Shown: positions 10,789-22,760, numbered from the stretch's first letter. The stretch is 64,000 nucleotides of DNA from Typha latifolia (GCA_019914945.1 CM034101.1:13031188-13095187), one strand, 5' to 3'. The notes: generated by a model from the letters alone, not told the origin. Program-made: numbers and translations.

Positions 10789-12715
10789 GTTTACTGGTTC
10801 TACGATCGACGCACGAGTGTTGTTCCAAGTCGTATCGATTTCTTGTTACAGATCCTTCCGAGGAGTAGGGTGATTACATTTTCTTTTCTCGGGATTTACT
10901 CGTAGTGTTAGTGTGCAGTGTTACCCAATACTTGTCTGTGAAGTTAATAAATAGTATAATGTGGTGTGAAACTTGTAATTCTACTCGATATCGATAAAGA
11001 ACATCTTGCCGGACAGGCATTATTTCGGTGTATTATGCTTCACAAATTATCTGCCTATGGATATTTTCTTCGGAACATTTTGCTCTGCTTTGAATTTGTA
11101 GATATTAAAATTAACAAAATTGAGGGATTCATAGAGGAAAAGAATAGGAATTCATTATGTTCTTGCATACGGATGTATTTGCTGTTAGGATTGGGTTAAG
11201 AAACATTGTTGTATTCACTAGTAAATGATCTCTATTTATAATCCTGTTCTGTCCCATCAGGAATTTTTCAACTAGGCTTGGTGGCATCTTTGTTGTCCTG
11301 CTGTAATCTTTCAATTCTAGTTCCCCCTGTGGAAACAGGGATTGTTATCTTCAGAAAATTTTCATTAGAATCGATTTGAATTTTCGTAGTCTTTCCCTGT
11401 TATTACTTATGCAGGATAATAAAGAGCTGATCTGAGCTCAAATTTTGCAATAGTCATTGGTGGTCTTTGACAGTGAAAAAGAAAGAATAAAGAAGCACAA
11501 ACAGAGGACAGCAACTTCTCATCATTTAAAGATGCTGCAGCACTCTTATGGATTATATATCATCTCTCCAAGGTGAAAATATATTGCTTCCTCCTAGATT
11601 CTTGCAAGGCATAGCACTTTTTTTTTCCTTTCGTCAGAGCCAGTATATCATGACATCTTGCTAATTCTTGCGACTATAACTTTTCTCATGCATGCTAGAT
11701 TCTTTAAAATGAAGCTCATAAACTGAAAAGCTAGGAGAAATTCCTCTGGAGATTCATTCATTAATTTGGCCAGCCTTACATAATCATAAGCTGACTGTTG
11801 GTATTGCTGACTTATCCAGAAAAGCATCTATATAATAGTACTCACAGGAGAAGAACTGTTGGTTTTGCTGACCTCCTAATAAATGCATGTTCTGTTCGTC
11901 AATCCATAGCATGATATTTGTATAATGGTATCAGTTTTTTACTTGTTTCTGATTTTGTAGCTGCTACAGATAATGCATCTTCACTAATTTTGGTCAAGTG
12001 TAATATTATGATTGAAATTCTTAAATACATAATATAACTGATGAGGTTTTAGGACAATAAGATGCAAAGTTTTATCTGCACTTAATAAAACTTTTGGGGT
12101 AAAATGCAATTATCCATTTTTACTATTACAGGTTAGAGGGACTCCATTCAGCTTGCTTATTTTTCTCAGTACTATTTATCTCCTTTATCTATCAAACACT
12201 GTTGGTTGCGGCAAGCTTTTCCTGATATTTGAACTTAAATTTTATTTAGATGCCACTTTTTTTTGTTAAAATTCTACCTTTTTTTTTGTCGGATCATGTT
12301 TTTTTTTTTTCCAATTCTCTGTTTTCTTGCTTTCTGTTCATTTTACAGCAATGATATCCTTGTGCATAGAAGCTTTTTTTGAGCTGCCGAACACTATTGC
12401 TTCCTTCTTGGATCTTAATTGACCTAAAAAAATTACTCTGTTGTCTAAGCTAATTAATCACAATGTCTTGTTGTGTGGTAAGCTTATCTCTTTTCATATA
12501 TGTTTGTCTATCTAAATAACTGCGAAATTCATTGTTTTTGGGAGCTTCACAAAATCATAAACTGCGTTTTAAATTTTCTGGCCTCTCCAGAAAATCAACT
12601 TTTAAAGTTTTACTTGCTTGAGATGTACTTTCAACTGGGTAATACTAAGCTGGTTTTCCCCTCCTAAGAAAACACAAATTCTACTTTTTAAGATCTATTA
12701 CTCGTTTCTGATTTG
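10789..12715 (+). repeat. conserved downstream flank of copy A
   Basis: No coding gene recognised. The stretch is shared with the flanks of copies D (24433-26110), E (45507-48200) and, in inverse orientation, B, C and G. Marker strings include ATTCTACTCGATATCGATAA (10978), GTCATTGGTGGTCTTTGACA (11453) and AAGCTAATTAATCA (12447). Two AG-ended polypyrimidine tracts, TTATGCAG at 11414 and ATTACAG at 12131, look like splice acceptors. The flank may hold a 3' UTR with introns or a non-coding transcript. Homology ends near 12715, where unrelated sequence begins. Confidence 0.7.
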
Positions 12716-14399
12716 GAATTGGCTATATGGATGCTAGGGTTAGTTTGTGGTATAAAAGGAGAGAAGTTGTTGTGGAAGAGGGAGGTTAGAGGTTGGAAGA
12801 AATTGACAAAAAACTTGGGCGGTAGAAGAAGGAAGGTGGGAGAGAGCGCCAATAGCTAGAATCAAGAGAGAAGGAGATAAGGCTAAAATCAATTCCAATC
12901 CAGATGATCTTAATTAGGGTTTCCTCCACATATATATAGAGGCTCACCCTAAGAACTCCGTAATTAACATAAAACACTCCAAACAATTGCGTTCAAACAT
13001 AAAACACGCCCGATTGCGTTCGAACGTGAAATTTCCGTTCTTTGTCGATGCGAACGTGATGCAGGCGTTCGAACGATCGCGCTTCTATATACTCAACTAG
13101 ATAAATAGGCTCATTCCTATGAACCCAATGTCACGCGTGGAGCCAATATGGATCGAATCGTATCATATTAGTTCATTACTGTTGGATTAAAATAAAATTG
13201 AATTCTTTTCCTTCCAATGAGGGCATCTATATCATTTCACATTTGATGTATTCCGACATAACTACCACGTAAGTTGGCTCGCCCAATTTATTTGACTATA
13301 CACTAATAGAAGGGTGACATATATTAAATGAGAGAGATAATGGAAAAAATTTAAGGGTTATAAAAACTGAGTATTATTCAAGAGTTATAGAGGCTCACCC
13401 TAAGAACTCCGTAATTAACATAAAACACTCCAAACAACCCTAACAATCCCTAACATAACCCACACTTTCGCCGCGATGCGTTTGAATGCGCCCGATTACG
13501 TTCGAACGCGAAATTTCCGTTCTTTGTCGATGCGAACGTGATGCAGGCGTTCGAATGATCGCGCTTCTATATACTCAACTAAATAAATAGGTTCATTCCT
13601 ATGAACTCAATGTCTCGCGTGGAGCCAATATGGATCGAATCGTATCATATTAGTTCATTACTGTTGGATTAAAATAAAATTGAATAATTTTCCTTCCAAC
13701 GAGGGCATGTATATCATTTCACATTTGATGTATTCCGACATAACTACCACGTAAGTTGGCTCGCCCAATTTATTTGACTATACACTAATAGAAGGGTGAC
13801 ATATATTAAATGAGAGAGATAATGGAAAAAATTTAGGGGTTATAAAAACTGAGTATTATTCAAGAGTTATAGACATAATTAGCTCTTTTATATATTCATG
13901 TTTGGCCCTTATTGAAAGGCTCTGGCTCAATAGAAGTGATCATCGAGAGGGTCGGATTGAGTTCGAGCTTGGCTTTTCAGGTCAACCGAGATTAAATATT
14001 TGTTCATGATCTGAGTCACCAATTACTATGGTCGGGCTAGAATATTATAGCATGTTACCGCCCACTAGCCCACTATATATTGAGCTTGGGTCGAGTGTAC
14101 TAGGCCTAGCGTAACGGACCTCTAAAAAGATATTTTAGTTATCTTTCATAGAAACATACTTATATATTGATATCTAGTTTATTAAATATTCGATATGAGA
14201 TTAAAAATCATAGGAATAGATATACATAATCCGCCAGGCCATGGATAGACGTAGCAAGTTAGGTTTTCGTGCTTGGCCTGATGGGCAAAGTCTTAGCCCA
14301 TGCTATCCACTATCATCTCACTAGCTCAGGTTAGGCGAGGCTAATATCAGGCTCGGGTCGGGCTTGGCTCAATTAAAATCGGGAGAAGCTAGGGCCGAG
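12716..14399. other. insertion between gene copies A and B, mostly repetitive
   Basis: This stretch has no match in the flanks of the other copies and no credible gene. It contains the tandem duplication at 12935-13875. At 13890-14400 it contains GGCTCGGGTCGGGCTTGG-type strings resembling the hAT-like elements elsewhere in the window. Its origin is unclear. Confidence 0.5.
12935..13875 (+). repeat. tandem duplication, two units of about 450-490 bp
   Basis: TAGAGGCTCACCCTAAGAAC begins each unit (about 12938 and 13387). The units then share CGAACG-containing strings, GGAGCCAATATGGATCGAAT, and an end at CAAGAGTTATAGA. The second unit has about 40 extra bases after the first CTCCAAACAA. Sequence identity appears very high by eye, so the duplication looks recent. 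No coding content. Confidence 0.85.
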
Positions 14400-14650
14400 C
14401 TTGGGTGGATCAGATCCAATGATCAAGAACACAGGTTACAAGTAATCTGAATACATAACAACATCAGACTTCAGAAATTGTGAGTTCCTTTTTAATCAGG
14501 CCGGAAGTGACGGTGGGATTACAGCTGCTTGAGATGGGCGAGGTGAGTGCATCTCTCGAGGAGGGAAAGGACTTGGTTTTGAAATGGGTGTTTCTGAGGG
14601 ATGGGGTTGAGAAGCAAATCAGCGTAGTTTTGAGAATTTGGTAGCTAGAG
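14400..14650 (-). pseudogene. fragment resembling the start of a PPR protein, joined to a TPR-gene fragment
   Basis: On the minus strand, 14650 to about 14470 reads as LLLNPIPQ..., then LSLLERCTHLAHLKQL, followed after a one-base frameshift by VTSGLIKK. This is the pattern at the N-terminus of plant PLS-class pentatricopeptide-repeat proteins, which act in organellar RNA processing. It runs into a stretch (about 14463-14400) resembling the intron 2/exon 3 boundary of the TPR gene (TTTCTGAAGTCTGATGTTGT compared with TTTCTGAAGTCTGATATTGT near 8148). No complete repeat is present, so it is a remnant. The PPR call rests on one short segment. Confidence 0.4.
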
Positions 14651-16780
14651 AGAACCAATTTATCTGTATTGAAGTATTTTACTTTTTCACACCATATAAT
14701 TCTGCAATGAATATCCTTAGAGAATAAATTGCCTAACAGGACATACGCTACAATCAAATTAGTAAAGCCATGAGGTTCAAAGAACTATTCTTGAAACTCA
14801 AAAGCACAGGGATGTTCTTAAGAGCCATCAATACATAGATGATTAGCCCTCACAAACAGAAAATGTCATATCGTCTTGACACTTCTTATAGTTTGTGATG
14901 AATGTAATCAAGTTTTTTGCATGATAGTTGTCCAAAACTAGCAAAGCAACTGCCTAATCGAATGTATCATATTATGATGGTCATTATAGTCCATACTAGA
15001 TTTTAGATCAAGCAAACTGCAGCAAGATATTTGCTTGTGTAGGTCACATCCATAACAGGATAAACAGCTGAAATCCCTGCATACCACTGGGTGTAAACGC
15101 GCAGCTTGAGAGCCGCGCCTAGGCTGGCTTAAAATTAATTGAAAGTTAGCTCAGGTTGGCATGATCTTGAGATGAGTATAACAATATGGGCTCAACGCAG
15201 CCCGCCAAGATTATCAAACTAGTTTGACTTAGCTTGAAGTTGCTCAATTTAAAAAAAATTATTATTTCAAATTTATTTTATAGTTATAAAGTTAAAAAAA
15301 TTAACCTTTTAGATGCAAAATCTCGGATTCAACGTGCTTTGCCAAGTGTGATACTAACACATTATTATAAAAATTTAAACCAAACAATATATATTATATT
15401 ATATCAAAAAATATATATATGAAACTAATTCAAGCATAACTCTGGGCGAGCCCGAGTCTAGTTTGGCTCAGCTCAATTAATTTTTTAAGCTAAAAAGTTC
15501 AGATCAACTTGACTCATTTAAAACTTGAGCCGAGTTCACGAGGCTGTGAGCGGGGCAAACTTTTTTGACAGCACTATGCATACCTCTTTCCCAGAGTATC
15601 ATAGGTCCTGAAGGAACAAAATACTGGCTAAATAAACGAAGATCCAGATCTTTAACTTACTAAAACTCACCTTTCGGACCTTAATTTCTTTTAGCAACTC
15701 TTCTGAAGCAGGAGATATTATACTAGAAAAAGGGAAAAAAAACACAAAAAGTCAAATGTAAATCCAAAGCATATGAAGTAAGAGAGCATTAACACAAAAC
15801 CTTCCCAAATAAAGGACTACATGGAACTAGCCATGAATTTCTACATGAACAAATATCTGATGCTTTGGTAATGAATCAATAGATTCGGAAAGATGAACTG
15901 CAAAAGGTAACCAAGTGCAATTTAGTACAGCTGAAATGCTGGCATCTTATTGTCTTGAAAATTGTCAGTAAATTTCTATGAATTAGCGGTTCAATCACAT
16001 AACAACAAAACCAGGGAGTACTTCAAAATCAGAAACGAGTAATAGATCTTAACATCAGGATCAGGAGCTCAGATTTGCATCGCTACAGAAAGCACTGTTA
16101 TTTCCAAAGAAGTAAAATTTGTGTTTTATTAGGAGGGGGATAATAGCTTAATTATTACCAGTTGAAAGTACTTCTCATGCAAGTAAGAGTTTAAAAGTTG
16201 CTTTTCTGGAGAAGCCAGAAAATTTAACACGCAGTTTATGATTTTGTGAAGCTCTCCAAAATAATGAATTTTGCAGTTGTTTAGACAGACAAACATTTAT
16301 GAGAAAAGATAAGCTTACCACACAACAAGACATCGTGATTAATTAGCTTAGATAACGGAACAAATATTTCTAGGTCTTTTAAAATCCAAGAAGGAAGCAA
16401 TAGTATTTGGCAGTTCAAAAGCTTCTATGCACGAGGGCACAGTGCAATTTCTCTGGAATAAAAAAGATCCAGCCAAAATTTGGTGAGTAGAAATTGAAAG
16501 AATATGCTGAACTCGAAAACACTCAACATGAAATCCTGTTAAACAAAGGATCAAAGTATATTAGTGAAGATGCATTATCCTGTAGCAGGGGCCACAAAAT
16601 CAGGAACAAGTAAGAAACCGATACCATTAGAATCAGGAGCATCAAGGTTAGCATTGCATTTATACAAATATCAATTGACTAAGGGAACATGTTTTTATTA
16701 GGAGGTCAGCTCTTTTAATGCCCTTTTGGAACTTCTTCTCATGTGTGCACTATTTTATAGTTATTTTTCACATCACATCA
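14650..16780 (-). repeat. inverted flank-only copy B of the membrane-protein unit
   Basis: Reverse complement of the downstream flank of copies A and E. Markers are GATTAATTAGCTTAGA near 16340 and the stretch at 14690-15085, matching the reverse of 47950-48190. The coding part of the unit is absent; homology stops near 16780 before any gene sequence. A hAT-like element interrupts it at 15086-15576. Compared with copy G it has deletions, for example just after CTATGCACGA near 16425. Confidence 0.75.
15086..15576. mobile_element. non-autonomous hAT-like element inserted in copy B
   Basis: A 491-bp insertion flanked by a perfect 8-bp duplication TGCATACC (15078-15085 and 15577-15584). Copy C shows the corresponding uninterrupted site near 21291-21305 (CCCTACATACCTC). 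The ends ACTGGGTGTAAACG and GACAGCACTA resemble the TAGGGGTGTAAACG-type termini of plant hAT-like elements. The subterminal parts carry GCTCAGCTC/GAGCCGAG-type repeats. The 8-bp duplication is the hAT hallmark. No transposase is encoded. Confidence 0.8.
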
Positions 16781-16914
16781 AAAATAATAATTACACTTTA
16801 GCGTTGCTCACAGCTAAACACTATATTTTTTGAACTAGTTTCGGGGTACTAATTTTAAGACTAAGAATTGAGACTAGTTAATCTAGTTTGGAGCTTAGCT
16901 TCAAACCAAACAAG

Positions 16915-18570
16915 TCTAAAAGACCTAGAAAATTTATTCTGTTGTCTAAGCTAATTAATCATGATGTCTTGTTGTGCGGTGAGCTTCTCTTTTTATGAAA
17001 ACTATGTTAAATTTAACTCGATAGTTGTTGACTGTTGATAAAAATTATTATGTTACTTTTATGAAAACTAAATACTTAAGAACCTCTAAGTAAAGTTGTC
17101 TATCTAGATAGAGATGACAAAAGTTGATCCGACCAAATAAAATAACCCGATACGATAACCTAGCTTTTAAACGAGTTTGAGTTTAGTCTAATTGGGTTCG
17201 GATTATAAATGGGTCAACCCATCTAACCCAATTATTAAATAAGTCATATTCATGTTTATTAACTCCAACTCAATTAACATTTATAACCCAATCCATCGAC
17301 CTATTTATGATTCATTAACTAGTATATAATACGATAACCTGATCAAACCAACTTGTTTATGACTCGATTAATCCATTTATGATCTGAATAAACTCGTTTA
17401 CAATAAAAAAATCTATCTATAATCCGAATAACTTACAAAAAATTAAATATTTTGTGCCACCCATTAACCCGTTTAAGTGTTAGTGTTAGAAATTCGAACT
17501 CATTTAACAAATAGATCGTATTCGTGTTTAAACCCAATCTGTACCCAACATGACCCGAATTCGATTAACAAGATCTGATTGTCACCCCTATATCTAAAGA
17601 GCTAATGATACTATATTACTATTACAATGTGAGTATGGCACATTGATTTATAAAGAATTGTTAGTCATTAAGCATATAGTTAATTTTACTGATCTATATA
17701 ATAATTATTGATTAAACATACCAATAAAATGGTGCTTTTAAATAAATAAAAGCAAAATACAGATATCTAATAATAAATACACCAATTATAAGGTGGTAAC
17801 GATAATAAAAGGAAAAGAAAAAGTTATGGGGTTCAAAATAAATTTGTCTAAATTCTATTTTGGTAAGATCATGCATGCATGATTGATTCTATACGCCCCT
17901 CTTTTAATAGACAAGTTGGAAGATATCTTTTCCATCCACTTTATTGGTTACAAGTAGGTAGGAGACTTGGAGGGGAGGCTGACCATAATTCCGAGGATGC
18001 CTTTTGGTCTTTTGGAGTCTTGCTTTTCCCCTTTGTCCTTCGAGACTGGATCTTTCTCAGGTCCACGAACGCAGGTCGGATCCACGCAAGATCCGAACCA
18101 CATAGATAGAAAAATCGGGTGCACATTTGGTGTCCGAATCAAGAAATAGGATAGAGTGTCAAAGGTCTTATTAGTTTCATATGCACTAAATTCTTGGGCC
18201 TGTTTGATCAGACGGGACTTTTATTTTGGAATAAATTCTCTTTATTTCGGAATATATATGTCAAACACGGGATAATATTTTGGAATAAAAAGTAATAGAA
18301 TAAGCCTTTTTATTTCGAATATCTCTATTTTATTTGGGATAAAAATTTTGGTATTCTTATTCACTTATTCCAAAACCCAAATAACCCATTAACCCTCCTA
18401 GTAATATATTAAAATATCATGATATATTGTGGTTTAGATTGGGTTGAACAATATAATATGCCTAAAAGGTAATATATTTGGTAATATTTGTAGTGAAAAA
18501 TATTTTGATATAGAATGTCTAATTATAATTCTATTTGTATTTATATTGTATAAATTATGATAAATTAAGT
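16915..18570 (+). repeat. right arm of the large inverted repeat, led by a flank fragment
   Basis: The first part, 16915-17105, is the end of the membrane-protein unit's flank in forward orientation (ATTCTGTTGTCTAAGCTAAT), as in copy D at 25900-26090. From about 16990 onward the sequence is the inverse of 450-3180. It retains the unoccupied target of the 972-2137 transposon near 18040. Several short open frames at 17879-18150 are coincidental and not conserved in the other arm. Confidence 0.75.
17109..17590. mobile_element. MULE-like element, counterpart of 2562-3065
   Basis: Ends GAGATGACAAAAGTTGATCC and TGATTGTCACCCCTA are flanked by CTATCTAGA (17100-17108) and TATCTAAA (17591-17598), a degraded target duplication. 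The interior is TAACCCG/CGGGTT-type repeats. It lies at the position equivalent to the element at 2562-3065 and shares its ends. Confidence 0.6.
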
Positions 18571-18984
18571 TATTGGATATGGGATGTCCAAATGGAAACG
18601 TCATGATTATTTTTGTTTTAGTAAATACTTTTGACGGCTGCTTACAATCAGAAGAATATCCATGTGCAAATAATGACATCAAGAGGAATGCCGAGCTTGT
18701 GAAGGAAACGTCGTGATTATTTCTCCATTGAATTAGCTAACTCCGCAACTACGGTCAAGTATTAAAAGGAAACAAACGAAATTGATGTAATTAGAAAAAA
18801 GGTTAATTACATCTAACTGAACTATATTAGGAATTCACAGAGATCCTGTGAACCTTTTAAGGTTACAATGTCTCAACGGTGGCAACCGAAAAATGCTTAA
18901 TAATAATCAATAATCATACTCTAAATAAGTTAATAAGTTAATGAGCTCATTAATTTACACAGCAAATTAAATTAAATTATTAAA
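18571..18984. other. AT-rich DNA, no gene seen
   Basis: Homology to the left arm has ended. Nothing coding or clearly repetitive is visible before the GC-rich block starting near 19010. Confidence 0.5.
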
Positions 18985-19020
18985 TTACCTAAATAGCCTC
19001 ATTAATTCTCCTCGTCACTC

Positions 19021-19600
19021 TTGGTTCATGCCAACCGTCACGGCCAACCCACACTGGCGTCGATGGTGGCCATCACCACCATCGTGGTCGCCGTTGCTGC
19101 AGTGATCCTACGTTGGATCACCATCGAGGTCGCCTGCAAGCCATTCTCGACAAGGGCCGCGCTAAATAGCTCCCGTCACCCCTGGATCCACGTCCACCTT
19201 CACGGCGAGCTCGCATTGGTGTTGATGGGGGCCATCACCAACGCCGTCGTCGCCATCGCCGCGGCGATCCTAGGCTGGATCACCATCAAGGTCGCCCGCA
19301 AGCCGTGCCTCAACAAGGGCCGTGAGGCCATCGATCGCTTTCTTGACCCCAACTACGATCCCAACTCCTCCCTCGCCGCCTCGCCGCTCTCTTCCTCAAG
19401 AGGCGTTGATCCCCCACTAGCGACGACGCCTCCCTCTCCCTCCATCGCAAGGTCGTGGCCAGGGCCGGTGCAATCGGCGCAGCAATCGACAACCCAGCCG
19501 ACGCCACCATGGTGCCGATACAGACCGACAGCCGCCTACCCGCCCGCAATTATCGCAGCGTCCCAAGGGAGGAAGACTATTTAAGGGGTTTTTATATTAA
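19021..19600 (+). pseudogene. GC-rich gene fragment with an internal duplication, unrecognised
   Basis: A GC-rich island in AT-rich DNA with an open frame (19021-19584) that begins at a non-ATG codon. The first 300 nt contain a roughly 170-nt segment twice, each copy encoding a hydrophobic stretch followed by GWITIKVARKPCLN or a variant of it. This would be an N-terminal membrane anchor. After residue 120 (LDPNYDPNSS), the plausible protein sequence appears to switch frame near 19385-19400. In the third frame it continues as SLSLHRKVVARAGAIGAAID to NYRSVPREEDYLRG, ending near 19600. This looks like a 5' exon fragment of a host gene that was duplicated and frameshifted, possibly carried by a transposon. 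I do not recognise the gene family. Confidence 0.4.
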
Positions 19601-19664
19601 TATATAAGGAAGATTAAATTATATTAATATATATCTTTTTATTCTAATTTAATTAAAGCATTAT

Positions 19665-20785
19665 ATATGGGTTATGAGTAAGGTTGAAAATGGATCGAAT
19701 CGGATAGTTCTCAACCCACATTCGGATTCATATTTTTTATTTGAATATAAATATTTGATAGATAGTAAAAATTTAAACTATATTCTAACTAAATGGATAC
19801 AAATAATTTTCAGATATAGTTCGGATAATTTTCATACACAGTTTGAATAATTTTCGAATGAGGATTGAATAGTTTCGAATACGGATCGAATCTTAAACGG
19901 ATTATAGCATTTTTTTTAGACACAATTAATATAAAAAATAATAAATCACTTCAATTGACCATTAATACAAAGAGACTCTTCTTTTAATTTCACAAACTTC
20001 AATTGATTTCAACATACAATCACTTCATTTGTATTAACTTCAAGAAAATTACATTAACACAAATTCAAATACAAAGTCCAGAAAAAGTTCACATTAACTT
20101 TAAGAAAATTAAATTAACACAGTTGCAAACATGATCTAACAAACCGATAGATTAATAAAGAAGAATGTAAACATACAATTTTACTTTCAAAACAAAAATT
20201 AGATGTTCAGTGAAAAATGAATCATAATCATATAACTAACTTAAGATCAGATAATTGCCAAAATAAGAATCAGATGTAAACTTATAATTTTACTTTCAAA
20301 ATAAGAATTAGAATTAGATAATTGCATTGAATCCAAAATAATGATAATAAACCAATTGCTTATTTAGGAAGTAAAAAAGAAGACTAAAATAAATCAATTG
20401 CTCACTAACCAGCATAAATAGATAATTTAACTCTGAGCTATAAATCAAAGTACCTATAAATAGATAATTTAATTTAAATTACCTATAAATTGGTGAAGTG
20501 ATGGAACTTGGTGACTGCCATGGAGTGGTGATGGCCGCGGAGCTTGGTGATGGCGACGGCGTAGTGATGGCGGCGAAGCTTAGAGATAACGAGCTCTAGG
20601 AGGGAGGAGGCGGAACTCGGTGACGACAGCCGAGTGGTGATGGCAGTGGAGCTTGGTCACAGTGAGCTCGAGGAGAGAGGAAGCGGAGCTCGGTGAAGCG
20701 ACCGAGCTTGCTGACGGCAACGGAGTGGTGATGGAGGTGGAGCTTGGTCACGGCGAGCTCGATTAAATATAACTGTCTTTTGTCT
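19665..20785. mobile_element. probable non-autonomous DNA transposon with GC-rich interior repeats
   Basis: The 5' portion (19670-19900) has GGATCGAATCGGATAG and its degenerate repeats, a style common to plant MULE/hAT derivatives. The middle is AT-rich. The 3' portion (20490-20765) holds about four imperfect repeats of roughly 75 bp around GGAGCTTGGTGATGGCGACG and GAGCTCGAGGAG. I could not define both termini or a target duplication, so the borders are approximate. Confidence 0.4.
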
Positions 20786-20789
20786 TTCT

Positions 20790-22760
20790 ATTTCTTGATG
20801 CGGCAGGCTTGCTTTTGTTGCACTTGAATGCAATTGTTCCTTTGAGAGAAGACAAGTGCCTCAGTTATTGAAATATTCAGTGCAACAGGAGGTGGGAGCT
20901 AGATGAATAGGAGTCTACCACTGGGTAACCCAGCTTTGACTTCACATGCTGGTATTGCTATTCCTCAATGGATGTCATAAAGAATAACTCTGATTAACCG
21001 GACAGACGCTATAATGGTAGTAAAGCCTTGAAAAACCACTCTTGAAACTCAATACATAAATAATTTGCTCATACAACGGCAAAAAATCTTATATCATCTG
21101 ACGCTTAGAATTTGTGATGCCTGTAATCAAGTTACTTTCATGATAATTGTCCAAGATTAGCAAAGCAAGTGCTTGTCTAATGTATCATATTATACCAATC
21201 ATCATAGTCCATACTAGATTTTATATCAAGCAAAATGCAACAAGATGTTTGCCTACGTAGATCACATCCGTAACAGGATAAACAACCGAAATCCCTACAT
21301 ACCTCATTCCCATGGTACTATAGGTCCTGAAGGGACACATAACTGGCCAAATAGAAAAAAGATCCAGGTCTTTAATGCTTATTCAAACTCGCCGTGATGA
21401 TCTAAATTTCTTTTCGACCGCTCTTCTACTGGCTATTAAAACAGGAGACATGATACTGGAAAAAGGTTTAAAAAAAGAGAGTAAAATGTAAACCCCAAAG
21501 GACATGTAGCATAAAAGAGCATTTAACACAACCTTCCCAAATAAAGGACTATATGGATCTAACAGTATATTCCTACATCAATGGATATTTGATGCTTTGG
21601 ATAACAATCAATGAAATAAATCGATCAGCCGGAAAGATGAACTGCAAGAGGTAACCAAGTTCAATTCAGTACAGATGAAATGCTGTCCGGAAAATCATCA
21701 ATTATTTTCTGTGAATTAGCGTTTACAATAACATAATTACAAAACTAGGAGTACTTCAAAATCAGATACGAGTAATAGATCTTAACATCAGGATCAGGAG
21801 CTCGGATTTGCATGGCTATAGGAAACCTATTATTTCTTAACAAGTAGAATTTGCATTTTATTACGAGGGGAAAACAGTTTATTATTACCCAGTTGAAAGT
21901 ACTTCTCATGCAAATAAAATTTCAAAAGTTGCTTTTCTGGAGAAGCCAGAAAATTTAACAGGCAGTTTATGATTTTGTGAAGCTCTCCAAAATAATGAAC
22001 TTCATGTCGCTTCAGGGAAAAAAAACAGACAGTATAAAAATAAAGACTTATATCATCTTCTAAAGAAGAAAATATTACGAGATTTAGATTAACCGCATTT
22101 AGTATAAGCTCAAGACACAAAAGTGACAAACAAACGGAAAGAAAGGATTATGGGGAGTAATTTATTGAGCAAATAGAACCTCTTCACTTATTTCATTTCT
22201 CCATTTATTCAATTAATTAAACTTGTAACTTAGACAAGAGTTATCTCATAATATATTAGCTCTGACAACAGAAAAAATAAATTGCTATGCCTTTTAAGAA
22301 TCTAGGACGAAGTAATAGAGTTTCACCTTAGAGAGATTAGATATAACCAAATAAGAGTGCTGCAGCTTCTTTAAATGAGCAGGATTTTGTATTCAATGTT
22401 TGTGGCTCTTTATTCTTTCTTTTCCACTGTCAATGACCGCCAATGCATATTCCAAAGTTTAGAGCTTAAAACAATTCTTCATTTTCCTGCATAAATAATA
22501 AGAGGGAAAGACTAAGAAACTAAGAATAATGCAATGAAAATTTTCTGAAGATAAAAAAATAACGCATGCCTCTAAGCCTTCTTGAAAATTCTTTATAGAA
22601 AAGAGCAGGGGTTACACAAAGACGTTTCTACTAATAAATGCAACAACCACTTCAAAAAAAGTTTGTTAGCACAATACTAACAGAATCCATCCGTATGCAA
22701 GAACATAACTAATTCATTTTTGTCCTCTATGAATCCTTCAATTTGGCTAAGTTAAGAATC
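20790..22760 (-). repeat. inverted flank-only copy C of the membrane-protein unit
   Basis: Reverse-oriented match to the flank of copies A, D and E. 21040-21330 parallels 14780-15600 of copy B without the hAT insertion. 22330-22460 matches the reverse of the GTCATTGGTGGTCTTTGACA region. 22680-22760 matches the reverse of the ATTCATAGAGGAAAA region near 11130. It stops about 350 bp short of where coding sequence would begin. Internal segments are missing relative to copy G. Confidence 0.75.

Noticed and set aside
10553..10828. Open frames overlapping the membrane-protein gene in another frame and on the opposite strand, also present in copies D and G
   Set aside because: They recur only because the DNA under the real gene is duplicated. 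They are Ser/Pro- or Arg-rich shadows with no independent support.
17879..18149. Four overlapping open frames on both strands near 18 kb
   Set aside because: The equivalent segment in the inverted left arm does not keep any of them, so they are chance openings.
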